From Pseudomonadales bacterium (lineage in GTDB: Bacteria > Pseudomonadota > Gammaproteobacteria > Pseudomonadales > Azotimanducaceae): a DNA stretch of 52,967 nucleotides. The stretch covers positions 1-52,967 of the forward strand of contig JANQJA010000006.1 of NCBI GenBank assembly GCA_028281885.1. The letters run 5' to 3'. The translations under genes and the position numbers were made by a program. Positions 8,289-17,745 of the stretch are shown one piece after another. How positions within the stretch are numbered: the stretch's first letter is position 1; the number at the start of each line of letters is the position of its first letter. Below the pieces are notes generated by a model. The model was not told where the DNA came from and made no database searches. It saw only the letters and a list, made by a program, of their open reading frames with translations.

Positions 8289-9784
8289 TACTCGCTCACA
8301 ATACCGGGTTCGCCGGGGGCTGGTCCTGGACTGGTCCTCACCGGCTCCGGACCTCGTTCCCGCTTTTCCCTGTCCCGTTTTGCCAGCGCCATCATGATCT
8401 CTTCATGCCGTGCCCGATCCAGTGAGTAGGGCCAGAAGATATAGAACGACAGTCCCACCAGCACCACAATCGCTCCGTACATCAGGCCAAAGTCGAACAG
8501 GACTCCTTCGGGCACTGAGCCTGGTGTTGAGTTGACCGGAAAATTAATGATGTCGAGTCCGAACCCGGCAACCAGATTGCCAAGGGCACCGGTGCATTTC
8601 AGGGCAAAATTGTGACTGCCGAAGTAGACGCCTTCCTGGCGTGCGTCATGGTGCAGTTCGTGCTCATCGGCGATATCGCCCATGGCTGATGCCACCGTAA
8701 TGCTCGCCACAACGATGCCCAGCGCCGCGAATACCGAACAGATCACGATGATGGGCGTGAGGATATCCTGGTCGGTGGGCATCAGGCCAAACAGCTTGAG
8801 AATCACCGGCAATGTTCCTGCCGTCGCAGAAACCGTGACGCCGTAGATCACGCTCATCCGCTTGTCGAACCGGCTATTGACGGGGCGAACCAACGTCAGG
8901 CCGATCAGCCCGCCCAGGATGGCACCGTACTGGGAATACTGAATGCCGTTGGTATCGAGCAGCCAGTAGAAGGTCAGCAGGTGCATGTTCAGTGCACTGT
9001 GCACGCCACCGTAGACGGCGAACGCCAGCGAGCCCCAGAACAGTGCAAAAAACGACGGGTTCCGCAAAGCGCTGCGAAGATCTGCGTAAACCCTTCCCAG
9101 CGAGAAGGGCGGATGGGTGATTGCGGGCTGTCTCAGCTTCTGGACGATGGAGGTTGTGCCCAGGGTGCTGATGATCATCATCACCGCCATGATGGTGGAG
9201 CTAATGAGGGCATAGGCAAAATACGGTTCGCGGGTGAGCTGCGGTGATGGGTTGTCCGGGGTGCGAACGAAAAAGAAATTCCAGGCAATGGCGATCACCG
9301 CAAGACTGGCGATCATGCCAAAGGCTGTCCGGATCGCGACGATCTGGGTTCTTTCCTCGTAATCGTGCGTCATCTCGGCGCCGAGCGAGAGGTAGGGTAC
9401 GTGAAAGAAGGTCAAAGCGGTCCGGCTGAGTATGGCGAAGACCGTAAACCAGAGGAATAGCTGGAATTCGGACAGGCCCAGTGGTGGCATAAACAGGAAG
9501 TAGTAGGTGATACCGAGCGGTATGGCGCCCGCCAGCATAAAAGGATGGCGACGCCCGAGCCGATGACGGAATCCGTCGGACCATGACCCGACGGCCGGAT
9601 CGGAAATCGCATCGAAGCTGATCGCAATAAAGACGGCGATGCCTGAGTAGGCGCCGGGCAGGCCGAGCACCTGGTTATAGTAGAGCAGCAGCAGCGTACC
9701 GAAGCCGAAGTTCTTGATGGACTCGGCGGCCTGGCCCAGGCCGTAGTAGCATTTGATGCGCCAGGACACCTCGAGGTTATTCAT
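8288..9784 (-). CDS. MFS transporter of the GPH (glycoside-pentoside-hexuronide) cation symporter type
   Basis: This 498-residue inner-membrane protein has about twelve hydrophobic segments. The N-terminal part contains GLGQAAESIKNFGFGTLLL and the loop motif DPAVGSWSDGFRHRLGRRHP, the hallmark between helices 2 and 3 of the GPH family. The C-terminal tail is charged (RHEEIMMALAKRDREKRER). Members move a small solute with a cation, but many in catabolic clusters carry unknown substrates. It is read towards the crotonase genes and away from the thiolase gene at 10077. Uptake of the compound degraded by the neighbouring enzymes is a reasonable inference. Confidence 0.9.
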   Translation of the reverse strand: MNNLEVSWRIKCYYGLGQAAESIKNFGFGTLLLLYYNQVLGLPGAYSGIAVFIAISFDAISDPAVGSWSDGFRHRLGRRHPFMLAGAIPLGITYYFLFMPPLGLSEFQLFLWFTVFAILSRTALTFFHVPYLSLGAEMTHDYEERTQIVAIRTAFGMIASLAVIAIAWNFFFVRTPDNPSPQLTREPYFAYALISSTIMAVMMIISTLGTTSIVQKLRQPAITHPPFSLGRVYADLRSALRNPSFFALFWGSLAFAVYGGVHSALNMHLLTFYWLLDTNGIQYSQYGAILGGLIGLTLVRPVNSRFDKRMSVIYGVTVSATAGTLPVILKLFGLMPTDQDILTPIIVICSVFAALGIVVASITVASAMGDIADEHELHHDARQEGVYFGSHNFALKCTGALGNLVAGFGLDIINFPVNSTPGSVPEGVLFDFGLMYGAIVVLVGLSFYIFWPYSLDRARHEEIMMALAKRDREKRERGPEPVRTSPGPAPGEPGIVSE

Positions 9785-10076
9785 GAGGTTGATGTCAGCC
9801 TATAGGTAGTGTGATATCTCATCGGCGCCCCCTTTACCGTGGACTATGATGCGTCAGTCCGTCGCGTCCGGTCAGCATAAGGCAATTCGTCTTGCATCAC
9901 TATTGGGGCCCGCTTCTGGACAACGATAGGGGGCTTCAATAGACTTCCGCGGTTGTGCTGAAACGCGCAGCAACGCCGACAGCATGCCTGCCACGCCGGC
10001 ACGTGTGTCCCCCAGTCATAACTAGGTATGATCGCGGCGCGTAGACCCTGGTCATCTTCGATAAGAGGTGCGTAAC
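9785..10076. promoter_or_regulatory. Divergent intergenic region with a candidate thiolase promoter
   Basis: This 292-base gap separates the leftward MFS gene from the rightward catabolic cluster. A TATGAT box at 10027-10032 lies 45 bases before the thiolase ATG and may be a -10 element, but no good -35 box is seen at the right distance. An activator-dependent promoter is therefore possible. AAGAGGTG before 10077 is the ribosome binding site. No reading frame here looks like a real gene. Confidence 0.35.
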
Positions 10077-11306
10077 ATGGCGGAAGCCTGGATTATTGAT
10101 GCAGCGCGAACACCGCGAGGCATTGGCAAGGTAGAGCGGGGTGCGCTCTGGGAAATCCATCCGCAGCGGCTGGCTGCAACTGTACTGACTGCACTCGCTG
10201 AACGAAACCACATCAAGACCGAAGAAATTGACGACGTAATCCTGAGTTGCTCTGCACAGGTCGGAAAACAGAGCCGCTGTATTGCCCGAATGTCAGCACT
10301 GGCTGCCGGCTTTTCGGATCGCGCTGCCGGTATCACTGTGCAGCGTTTTTGTGGCGGCGGCATCAGTGCCGTCAACATGGCCGCCACGAGCATTATCGCC
10401 GGTATGGAGGACCTGGTCTTCGCCGGTGGCGTAGAGATGATGTCGTATTCCAACAGCTATGGAGATCGTGCCGCCGCTGACGGTGACAATCCGGAACTGC
10501 GAGCAAAACACCCGATGTTCACGGTGGGACTTGCCGCGGACATCATCGCCAGTGAAGAAGGTATCAGCCGCGAGGATCTCGACGCTTTCGCCGCCGAGAG
10601 TCAGCGTCGGGCAGATGCCGCGATCAAATCGGGCGCTTTCGACAAGAGTCTCATCCCGGTTCACCACCCTGATGGTAATCTCGCGCTGGATCACGAGGAA
10701 TATCCGCGGCCACAGACCACCGCCGAGATCCTGGCGCAGCTCAAACCTTCTTTTGCGGGCACCATGGACCGGCCGTTTTACGATACCGGCATGACGTATC
10801 GAGAAATGGTCGCCAGGACATTCCCTGGCGTTGAAGTCGAGCATCGTCATCATGCCGGCAACTCATCGGGTATTGTCGACGGTGCCGGCGCATTGATTCT
10901 CGCGTCTCCCGATTACGCGACGGCGAACGGACTGAAACCCCGTGCGCGTGTCAGGGCGATTGCCAACGTTGGACACTCGCCGGAATATATTCTGAATGGC
11001 CCTGTTGACGGTGCCAAGAAGGTGCTGAAGAAGGCCGGCATGACCCTGGATGACATTGATCTCTTTGAGGTGAATGAAGCTTTCGCTGTTGTCACGATGA
11101 AGTTCATGCGCGACCTCAACGTGGATCACGCCAAGGTCAACGTGAACGGCGGCGCCATCGCGCTTGGGCATCCCATCGGTGCGACCGGTGCGATGCTGAT
11201 TGGCACGGCGCTGGATGAACTTGAGCGACGCGGTGAAGGCACCGCATTGGTCACCATGTGTGCGGCAGGTGGTATGGCCCCTGCCATTATTATTGAACGA
11301 ATTTAA
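10077..11306 (+). CDS. Acetyl-CoA acyltransferase (thiolase)
   Basis: This 409-residue thiolase cleaves a 3-ketoacyl-CoA with CoA or joins two acyl-CoAs. The acylated cysteine is Cys92 in QRFCGGG, and the catalytic His lies in GHPIGATGA. The second cysteine is in MCAAGG near the C-terminus, and HAGNSSGIVDGAGA is the CoA-binding loop region. The start at 10077 follows AAGAGGTG; a GTG nine bases upstream is less likely. It opens the rightward catabolic cluster and is followed after 23 bases by a dehydrogenase pair. A second thiolase of the same length lies at 21971, so the two may serve different chain lengths or branch types. Confidence 0.95.
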   Translation: MAEAWIIDAARTPRGIGKVERGALWEIHPQRLAATVLTALAERNHIKTEEIDDVILSCSAQVGKQSRCIARMSALAAGFSDRAAGITVQRFCGGGISAVNMAATSIIAGMEDLVFAGGVEMMSYSNSYGDRAAADGDNPELRAKHPMFTVGLAADIIASEEGISREDLDAFAAESQRRADAAIKSGAFDKSLIPVHHPDGNLALDHEEYPRPQTTAEILAQLKPSFAGTMDRPFYDTGMTYREMVARTFPGVEVEHRHHAGNSSGIVDGAGALILASPDYATANGLKPRARVRAIANVGHSPEYILNGPVDGAKKVLKKAGMTLDDIDLFEVNEAFAVVTMKFMRDLNVDHAKVNVNGGAIALGHPIGATGAMLIGTALDELERRGEGTALVTMCAAGGMAPAIIIERI

Positions 11307-11329
11307 GCTGCTACAAGAGAGGGTATCGA

Positions 11330-12421
11330 ATGGAACTGACTGAAGACCAGATTCAGTTCGGCGAGGTCGTGGAGAGATTCATGGCTGACAAGTCGCCGCC
11401 GACGGTGGTTAGGAAGCTGATGGCAACAGAAGAAGGTTATGACCCGGCCGTCTGGAAGCAGCTCTGCGAAGAAGTGGGGCTGGCCGGAACACATATCCCG
11501 GAGGAGTACGGCGGGTTCGGATTCAGTGATGTCGAACTCGCGATTGCTGCCGCTGCGATGGGCAAGCACCTGTTCTGCGGTCCCTTCTTCTCTTCGGCTG
11601 TCATGGCTGGCTGCGCCATCCTGGAAGGTGGCACCGATGAGAACAAGGAGGCACTGTTGCCTGGCATCGCTGCCGGTACAACGATTGCGACGCTGGTTCT
11701 CGACAGCCTCGACAAGGTTGAGGAAGTGGGCCAGAAGGTGACGGCCGACGGTGATGTGCTGTCAGGGCAGGTTCCGATTGTGATTGATGCGCATATCGCT
11801 GACACACTGATCGTGATTACGGCTGACGGCAATGGCTATGCGCTGTTTTCCATCGACAAGGGCGCCGATGGTGTGAGCGTACGGCTGCGTGAATCGATCG
11901 ACGAGACCCGCAAGACTTGTGAAGTCACCTTTACCAACGCCAAGGCAAATCGTATTGGTTCGCTCGATATCGTCGGGCTTAACCGTCTCTGGGATCGCCT
12001 CGTCACCTTCCTCACCAATGAAATGATCGGTGGCGCCAAGCACCTGCTGGAGACGACGGTCGAATTCACCAAGATGCGGTTTCAGTTTGGTCGACCCATC
12101 GGTTCTTTCCAGGGTCTCAAGCATCGTTGTGCGGACCTGCTAATGGAACTGGAACTGGCCAAGGCCTCTGCGGAGTATGCGGCGCTGTGCTACGTCAAGG
12201 GCACCGGCGAACCCTACGTCGCCAGCATGGCGAAAAACCTCGCGGGAGATGCCTATACCAACATCGCGATTGCCGGGGTTCAGCTGCGAGGCGGTCTGGG
12301 ATTTACCTGGGAAGAGGACACCCATCTCTGGTTCAAACGCGCCAAGGGATCGGAAGTGCTGCTTGGAACACCCCATTACCATCGTGAACGTATGATGACC
12401 ATTATCGAGGAGGCGAGCTGA
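11330..12421 (+). CDS. Acyl-CoA dehydrogenase, short partner of second pair
   Basis: This 363-residue acyl-CoA dehydrogenase-fold protein has the N-terminal segment GLAGTHIPEEYGGFGFSDVE, a central beta domain and a C-terminus reading QLRGGLGFTWEEDTHLWFKR. It lacks the GGT-EIQ-N segment, as expected for the partner subunit of a heteromeric enzyme. Its stop overlaps the start of the 413-residue dehydrogenase by one base (TGATG at 12419-12423), which supports translation in equal amounts and an alpha2beta2 complex. The arrangement resembles the ChsE/FadE pairs that act on steroid side-chain CoA esters in actinobacteria. That comparison is by architecture only, and the substrate is unknown. Confidence 0.92.
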   Translation: MELTEDQIQFGEVVERFMADKSPPTVVRKLMATEEGYDPAVWKQLCEEVGLAGTHIPEEYGGFGFSDVELAIAAAAMGKHLFCGPFFSSAVMAGCAILEGGTDENKEALLPGIAAGTTIATLVLDSLDKVEEVGQKVTADGDVLSGQVPIVIDAHIADTLIVITADGNGYALFSIDKGADGVSVRLRESIDETRKTCEVTFTNAKANRIGSLDIVGLNRLWDRLVTFLTNEMIGGAKHLLETTVEFTKMRFQFGRPIGSFQGLKHRCADLLMELELAKASAEYAALCYVKGTGEPYVASMAKNLAGDAYTNIAIAGVQLRGGLGFTWEEDTHLWFKRAKGSEVLLGTPHYHRERMMTIIEEAS

Positions 12422-13662
12422 TGCCCAGTCGAGAGGAAATAATTGAAGAAGCAGGTGCCTGGCTGGAAGAAAACCTGGACCCGAACCTGTCACTGGTCGA
12501 ATGGCGCAGCCGTCTGGTAGACGGAGGTTGGGGGTCGCCCCGCTGGCCGAAGGAATACTGGGGTCGTGGCTACACGACGGAAGAGACTAATGTCGTGACG
12601 TCGCTGTTTATCAGGAAGGGCGCTGTCCCGGCTGCCTCGGCAGGTTCACGAAACCTGGCCGCGGAAACCATCCTGGCCTGTGGTACGGATGACCAGAAGA
12701 AACGTTTCCTGCGCGGCATCCTGACCGGTGAGGATTTCTGGTGTCAGCTGTTCAGTGAACCCGGCAGTGGTTCAGACCTCGCCGGCCTGACCACCAAGGC
12801 CGAGTTCAAGGACGGCAAGTGGGTGATCAATGGACAGAAGGTCTGGAACACCAGTGCTCACCACGCTGACTGGGGCATTCTGGTTGCCCGTACCAACTGG
12901 GATGTACCCAAGCACCAGGGTATTTCCTACTTCCTGATCAACATGCATCAGCCCGGCGTGGAAGTTCGCCCGTTACGGCAGATGAATGATCACGCCTCAT
13001 TTAATGAGGTGTTCCTCACCGATGCCATCGTTGAGCCGGAGAATCTGGTGGGAGCCGAAGGAGAGGGATGGGCGGTCGCAAAGACCACACTGTCCTATGA
13101 GCGTGGCGGTTTTGGCACCGTCTCCGATATTGAATGTGAGGTCGAGAAGAAAGGCCGTCTCTACGACGAGTACGATGAAGAGATGAGAGAGGCCAATGAA
13201 CCCTACGTCTGGTATCCCCAGCGCCAGGGCCGCGTCGACCTTGCGGTACCGCGCGCCCAGGCCACCGGCACGATCAAGGACGGCGCAGTGCGTCAGGAAG
13301 TCGCCAGGCTGATTTCAATGAAACGTGGCGCTGAACTGGCTGCACGTGCAGCCAAAGCCAAGGTTCGATCCGGTTCCAATGAGATCGTTTCGGCGGGATC
13401 AATTGGCAAGCTCGCCTCGAGCTTTGTTGCCCGCCAGGGCGCCAAGGTGCACACCATGATTTCCGGTGCGGATTCGCTGCTGAAGGGCGAAGACTCAGCG
13501 GAGCAGGGCGTGATTGCGGAAATTCTGGTATCTGTTCCGGCGATTTCCATCGCAGGCGGTACGGATGAGATCCAGAAAAACATCATTTCAGAGCGGGTAC
13601 TGGGCATGCCGAAAGAAATGCGGGCGGATACAGGACCGTTCCGGGACATTAAACGGAACTAG
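12421..13662 (+). CDS. Acyl-CoA dehydrogenase, long partner of second pair
   Basis: This 413-residue flavoprotein carries the full set of family motifs: CQLFSEPGSGSDLAG (about 117), GQKVWNTSAHHADWG (about 140) and the C-terminal IAGGTDEIQKNIISERVLG. The segment LSYERGGFG (about 223) holds a glutamate in the position used as catalytic base in some long-chain and isovaleryl-CoA-type dehydrogenases. It is translationally coupled to the 363-residue partner. An acidic insert around 240-270 (EEMREANEPYVWYPQRQ) is unusual and may shape the substrate pocket or the subunit contact. FAD is the cofactor, with electrons expected to pass to ETF. Confidence 0.94.
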   Translation: MPSREEIIEEAGAWLEENLDPNLSLVEWRSRLVDGGWGSPRWPKEYWGRGYTTEETNVVTSLFIRKGAVPAASAGSRNLAAETILACGTDDQKKRFLRGILTGEDFWCQLFSEPGSGSDLAGLTTKAEFKDGKWVINGQKVWNTSAHHADWGILVARTNWDVPKHQGISYFLINMHQPGVEVRPLRQMNDHASFNEVFLTDAIVEPENLVGAEGEGWAVAKTTLSYERGGFGTVSDIECEVEKKGRLYDEYDEEMREANEPYVWYPQRQGRVDLAVPRAQATGTIKDGAVRQEVARLISMKRGAELAARAAKAKVRSGSNEIVSAGSIGKLASSFVARQGAKVHTMISGADSLLKGEDSAEQGVIAEILVSVPAISIAGGTDEIQKNIISERVLGMPKEMRADTGPFRDIKRN

Positions 13663-13713
13663 AACACCGGTTCCAGTGAGCCGGATTTAACTGTCTTTTT
13701 TGGGGAGTCGTAA

Positions 13714-14421
13714 ATGGAGTTTGAAGAAGTAGTGATGGGTCGCCAGAGCGTGCGGGGGTTCAAGAAAAAGCCCGTGCCGCAGGAGGTGGTTGACGAAATC
13801 ATCTCGCTGGCCAAGCGAGCGCCGTCGTCGATGAATTCACAGCCCTGGCATGTTCATGTCATTACCGGGGCGCCACTTGAAGAACTTCGTGAGCGCAATA
13901 TGAAGGCGATGATGGCGGGTGAACCGTCGCAGCGGGATATCTACGGCCATGGACCGTATGAAGGCGATCACCGCCGCCGTCAGGTGGACATTGCCAAGCA
14001 GCTGTTTGCTGCCATGGGTATTGAGCGGGAAAACAAGGAGAAACGCCAGGACTGGGTGCTCCGGGGTTATCGTCAGTTTGATGCGCCAGTGTCGCTGGTA
14101 CTGACCTACGACCGTGAGCTTGATCCGGGCGTGACCTGCAAGTTCGACCTGGGCCAGTTGTGCTATGGCATTGTGCTTGCGGCCTGGAGCAAGGGGCTGG
14201 GTTGCGTCGTCAATGGCCAGGGCATTACCCGTTCGGATATTGCCCGGGATATCGCCAGGATTCCTGACTCGGAAGCCATCATGATCTGTATTGCGATGGG
14301 TTATCCTGATGACAGCTTCGCGGCGAATCATGTCCGCTCAGAACGTGAGGATAATGAGACTTTCGTTAACTATGTCGGTTTTGACACAATCGAGGATACC
14401 AAGCTCGACAAGACGGCCTGA
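13714..14421 (+). CDS. Nitroreductase-family FMN oxidoreductase
   Basis: This 235-residue protein of the nitroreductase fold begins MEFEEVVMGRQSVRGFKKKP. The phosphate/FMN-binding arginine is in the RQSVRGF segment, and AKRAPSSMNSQPWHVHV is the second FMN loop. It probably reduces an unsaturated, quinone or nitro compound with NAD(P)H as a dimer. The catabolic setting suggests reduction of a double bond or ring intermediate and not nitro detoxification; that is inference. GGGGAG lies before the ATG. The gene follows the dehydrogenase pair by 51 bases and precedes a molybdopterin oxidoreductase by 47. Confidence 0.9.
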   Translation: MEFEEVVMGRQSVRGFKKKPVPQEVVDEIISLAKRAPSSMNSQPWHVHVITGAPLEELRERNMKAMMAGEPSQRDIYGHGPYEGDHRRRQVDIAKQLFAAMGIERENKEKRQDWVLRGYRQFDAPVSLVLTYDRELDPGVTCKFDLGQLCYGIVLAAWSKGLGCVVNGQGITRSDIARDIARIPDSEAIMICIAMGYPDDSFAANHVRSEREDNETFVNYVGFDTIEDTKLDKTA

Positions 14422-14468
14422 TCAGCGTTCGCGATTGTCGGCATAGATCACCGGCGTGAGGAGGGACG

Positions 14469-16622
14469 ATGACCATTAAACCCGGCGAAGACGGACTGCA
14501 CCCGACCTACTGCAGACTGTGCGAGGCTCAGTGCGGAGTCCTGGCTGACGTCAAGGACGGCAAAATTATCAATATCCTTCCGGATCGTGACCATCCCGTG
14601 TCGAAAGGCCACCTGTGTGTCAAGGCCAAGGGGATGCTTGAAGTCACCTATGATGACGATCGTGTCCTGACGCCTCTGAAGCGAACCGGGAAGCCCGGCG
14701 AGTTTGAGCCGGTTTCCTGGGATGACGCGCTGGGCGATATCGCCACCCGGCTGGGTGATGTGATCGAGCAACATGGCGGCACGTCTGTGTCCAGCTATAT
14801 CGGTAATCCGGCTGCCTTCTCCACCATGCACTACGGTTACGGCTATGGCTTTATCCGTATGCTGGGGGGTGACAAGTTCTTCAACGCCCAGCATGTGGAT
14901 ACCGGTGCCCGGACTCTGGCATCGGACCAGGTGTTTGGGGGGCCGGGCAGGTTCCCGTTCCCTGACATTCCCGATACGCACCTGCTGATGATTTTCGGTG
15001 GCAATCCGCTGGTTTCCCACATGTCACTGATCTCATCGCCCCGCGCCCGCAATCATCTGGATGCGATTCACAAGCGAGATGGTGTCGTTGTGGTCGATCC
15101 ACGGCGAACGGAGACCGCACGTCGCTATGAACATCAGCCTATCAAGCCCGACGGTGACGTCTGGCTGCTGATCGGCATGTTGAAGACGCTGCTGGAAGAG
15201 TCCCTGATGCAACCGGAGTTCATCGCCGAGCATGTGGTCGGCTGGGATGAACTGGCAACGGAAATCGCAGGCTGGTCGTGGGATCAGGTGGTGGAAAACG
15301 CGGACATTGCCGAAGACAGAATTCGGGAACTGGCGCGTCGATTTGCCGCGTCGGACGCCGCCGCCTGTTACGGCCGCGTGGGCACTAATCGAGGCCGATT
15401 CTCGACCCTGTCCAATATCCTGATGGACGCGATCAATCTCGGCACCGGGAATTTCGGCAAACGGGGCGCCATGATCATTGGCGTATCGGCATTTGAGCCG
15501 GCAGAGGGCCGCAACATGCCGTCTTCCTACGGCAAGCGTCATTCCCGTTTTGGCAATATCCCGATCATTGCCGGACCCCATCCGGGTGGCAGTCTGGCTG
15601 ATGAGATTCTGGTACCCGGCGACGGGCAGATCCACGCCCTGTTTGTCGATAGCGGTAATCCCGTGATTTCCTATCCGGATGGAGACAAGACGGCCCGTGC
15701 GTTCGAGTCGCTGGACCTGTTTGTTTCGCTCGACTTTTATGTCACGGAGTCGAACCGTTACGCCGACTATATTCTGCCCACACCCACATTTTATGAACGT
15801 GCCGACATTAATGACATGTGGTCAGCGAATGCGCCGGAGCCCTGGGTTCACTATGTCGATGCGGCCGTGCCTCCGATGGGTCAGAGCAGGCTGGAATACG
15901 ATATTTATGCGGACATTGCCGAGCGCATGGGTTATCCCGATCCGATTTCGTTCCTCATGGGCAAGGATGGCAGCGAAGGCAGGGGAGATTTGTTTGACAT
16001 CGTTGACGCGAATCTCCGGCGCGGCGTCTATGGTGATCAGTTCGGCGAAAATCCGGATGGATTGTCAGTAGAGGTACTGCGTGAGCGTTACCCACATGGC
16101 GTCCAGACACTGGAACGCATGGACACGAACTTTACCTGGAACAAGATTTCCTATCCGGACGGCAGGGCGCGGGCCTGGACCGACCTGGTTGAATCCGAGT
16201 TTGCCCGACTGAGGAAGGAAAAGGTCAAGCTGGATTCGGGGGAACTGAGGCTGTTTGGCCGCCGTTTGCTACATGGCATGAATTCATGGATGCACAACAG
16301 CGACAAGGTGATTCGCAATGCCAGGCCGACGCTGCAGATGCACCCGATCGACGCGGAGGCTCGCCAGATTGAAGACGGTGGCCGAGCGAAGGTGGCGAGC
16401 CGAAATGGCCAGATCAATGTCATCGTAGAAATCACCGATGAGGTGGTGGAGGGATCGGTCAACTATCCTCATGGCTTTGGCCATGATGGCAATTGGCGCA
16501 AGGCAAACGAGATCGATGGCGCCAATGTGAATGTCCTCGCATCGAGCGACCCCGCCGACTGGGAGCCAGTGACGGGAAACTGTCATCTTGATGGCATCGT
16601 GGTCGAGGTGAGTCCCGCCTAG
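14469..16622 (+). CDS. Molybdopterin-dependent oxidoreductase with N-terminal 4Fe-4S site
   Basis: This 717-residue protein belongs to the DMSO-reductase/formate dehydrogenase superfamily. Cys15, Cys18, Cys22 and Cys50 (YCRLCEAQCG and GHLCVKAKG) form the N-terminal [4Fe-4S] motif, followed by bis-MGD binding domains. The C-terminal dinucleotide-binding domain runs from about residue 590 to the end. There is no signal peptide, so it should be cytoplasmic. Where NapA-type enzymes have Asn-Ala-Arg-His-Cys, this protein reads NAQHVDTGART. The usual Cys, Sec or Ser metal ligand is therefore not apparent, and Asp may serve instead. Function cannot be assigned. Its position between a nitroreductase and an SDR in an acyl-CoA cluster argues for a catabolic redox or hydration step. 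Confidence 0.9.
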   Translation: MTIKPGEDGLHPTYCRLCEAQCGVLADVKDGKIINILPDRDHPVSKGHLCVKAKGMLEVTYDDDRVLTPLKRTGKPGEFEPVSWDDALGDIATRLGDVIEQHGGTSVSSYIGNPAAFSTMHYGYGYGFIRMLGGDKFFNAQHVDTGARTLASDQVFGGPGRFPFPDIPDTHLLMIFGGNPLVSHMSLISSPRARNHLDAIHKRDGVVVVDPRRTETARRYEHQPIKPDGDVWLLIGMLKTLLEESLMQPEFIAEHVVGWDELATEIAGWSWDQVVENADIAEDRIRELARRFAASDAAACYGRVGTNRGRFSTLSNILMDAINLGTGNFGKRGAMIIGVSAFEPAEGRNMPSSYGKRHSRFGNIPIIAGPHPGGSLADEILVPGDGQIHALFVDSGNPVISYPDGDKTARAFESLDLFVSLDFYVTESNRYADYILPTPTFYERADINDMWSANAPEPWVHYVDAAVPPMGQSRLEYDIYADIAERMGYPDPISFLMGKDGSEGRGDLFDIVDANLRRGVYGDQFGENPDGLSVEVLRERYPHGVQTLERMDTNFTWNKISYPDGRARAWTDLVESEFARLRKEKVKLDSGELRLFGRRLLHGMNSWMHNSDKVIRNARPTLQMHPIDAEARQIEDGGRAKVASRNGQINVIVEITDEVVEGSVNYPHGFGHDGNWRKANEIDGANVNVLASSDPADWEPVTGNCHLDGIVVEVSPA

Positions 16623-16669
16623 ATTGCCCATCTGACGCCGGTACGTAGGGCTGATACGGGCGTGTTTAC

Positions 16670-16699
16670 TTGACAGCAAGCAAGGGATAAACGGACAAT
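16670..16699 (+). promoter_or_regulatory. Candidate promoter upstream of the SDR gene
   Basis: A perfect TTGACA at 16670-16675 is followed after 18 bases by GACAAT at 16694-16699, a weak -10 box. It lies in the 155-base gap after the molybdopterin oxidoreductase gene and could start a second transcript for the downstream half of the cluster. Confidence 0.4.
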
Positions 16700-16777
16700 C
16701 GCTGCTCGCATTTTTGAACCAACAGGCGCGATCACCGCGCAGACACTGTTTTATTCAGTAGACCAGAGGGAATTCCA

Positions 16778-17689
16778 ATGAGTGATTTTCAGGACAAGGT
16801 TGTAATCATTACCGGCGCCGGGGGTGGCGTGGGCAAGCAACACGCGCTTGAGTTTGCGCGTCGTGGTGCCAAGGTTGTGATTAACGACCTGGGCGGGTCC
16901 GGTGACGGTACCGGTTCCGGTGACGCGGCTGACCTTGTGGTTGACGAAATCAAGGCAGCTGGCGGTGAGGCAATTGCAAACAAGGCATCCGTGTCCGATA
17001 AGGCAGGCGCCAAGTCGATTGTTGACGATGCGGTGGCCGCTTATGGCACCGTCGATATTCTGGTCAACAACGCGGGCATTCTGCGTGACAAGTCCTTCAA
17101 GAACATGACACTCGATGACTGGGACATTGTCATGGACGTGCACCTTAACGGTACTGCCTATGTGACTCATGCGGCCTGGCCGATCATGTACGAGAAAAAG
17201 TACGGTCGAGTCGTATTCACCAGCTCCACCTCGGGCATCTACGGTAACTTCGGTCAGGCCAACTACGGCGCCGCGAAGATGGGCATGGTGGGACTGATGA
17301 ACGTACTGTCCCAGGAAGGTCGTTCCAAGAACATCATGGTCAACACGCTCGCCCCGTCAGCCGCGACCCGACTGATCGCTACGATTCCGGGTCGCCAGGA
17401 CCTCGATGTGGACAATCCTCCCCCGGAAGCGCATCCGAAGCTGGTGACGCCGGCAGTCATTTTGATGTGTGCCGAGGATGCTCCGACCAACAAGATCATC
17501 CAGGCAGGTAATGGTCGTTTCTCCTGTGCTGGCGTATTCAACAACGAAGATATTGAACTCGGTGTTGATGCGACCTACGAGACGTTGCTCGAGCACAAAG
17601 ATGAGCTGCTTGATATGAGCGCCGCAACGGAAGGCTGGACCTTCCGGCAGAAGCGTGCCGCTGAAATGGCAGCACAGAAAGAGAGCTAA
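16778..17689 (+). CDS. SDR-family 3-hydroxyacyl-CoA dehydrogenase (multifunctional enzyme type 2-like)
   Basis: This 303-residue short-chain dehydrogenase matches the dehydrogenase part of peroxisomal multifunctional enzyme 2 (HSD17B4-like). It has the TGAGGGVG nucleotide loop (about 12-19), VINDLGGSGDGTGSG as the extended segment after strand 2, and NNAGILRDKSF. The catalytic serine lies in FTSSTSG and the YGAAK tyrosine/lysine pair follows. The family oxidises (R)-3-hydroxyacyl-CoA with NAD, and the C-terminal 50 residues beyond a normal SDR are typical of it. The MaoC-type hydratase at 23230 would supply its substrate. Relatives act on steroid side chains or branched acyl-CoA. GAGGGAAT lies before the ATG. 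Confidence 0.9.
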   Translation: MSDFQDKVVIITGAGGGVGKQHALEFARRGAKVVINDLGGSGDGTGSGDAADLVVDEIKAAGGEAIANKASVSDKAGAKSIVDDAVAAYGTVDILVNNAGILRDKSFKNMTLDDWDIVMDVHLNGTAYVTHAAWPIMYEKKYGRVVFTSSTSGIYGNFGQANYGAAKMGMVGLMNVLSQEGRSKNIMVNTLAPSAATRLIATIPGRQDLDVDNPPPEAHPKLVTPAVILMCAEDAPTNKIIQAGNGRFSCAGVFNNEDIELGVDATYETLLEHKDELLDMSAATEGWTFRQKRAAEMAAQKES

Positions 17690-17697
17690 CAGTTTCC

Positions 17698-17719
17698 GGC
17701 CCCGGCGCCCGCTGGGGCC
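17698..17719 (+). other. GC-rich stem-loop between SDR and luciferase-like genes
   Basis: GGCCCC at 17698-17703 can pair with GGGGCC at 17714-17719 over a 10-base loop. No T-run follows, so it may only moderate transcription or stabilise the upstream message. Confidence 0.3.
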
Positions 17720-17745
17720 ACTCCAATCTGCACTAGAGGCTCGCG

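Noticed and set aside
13662..13713. Terminator between the second dehydrogenase pair and the nitroreductase gene
   Set aside because: Only a 4-bp CCGG stem is available, although a short T-run follows; it is too weak to call.
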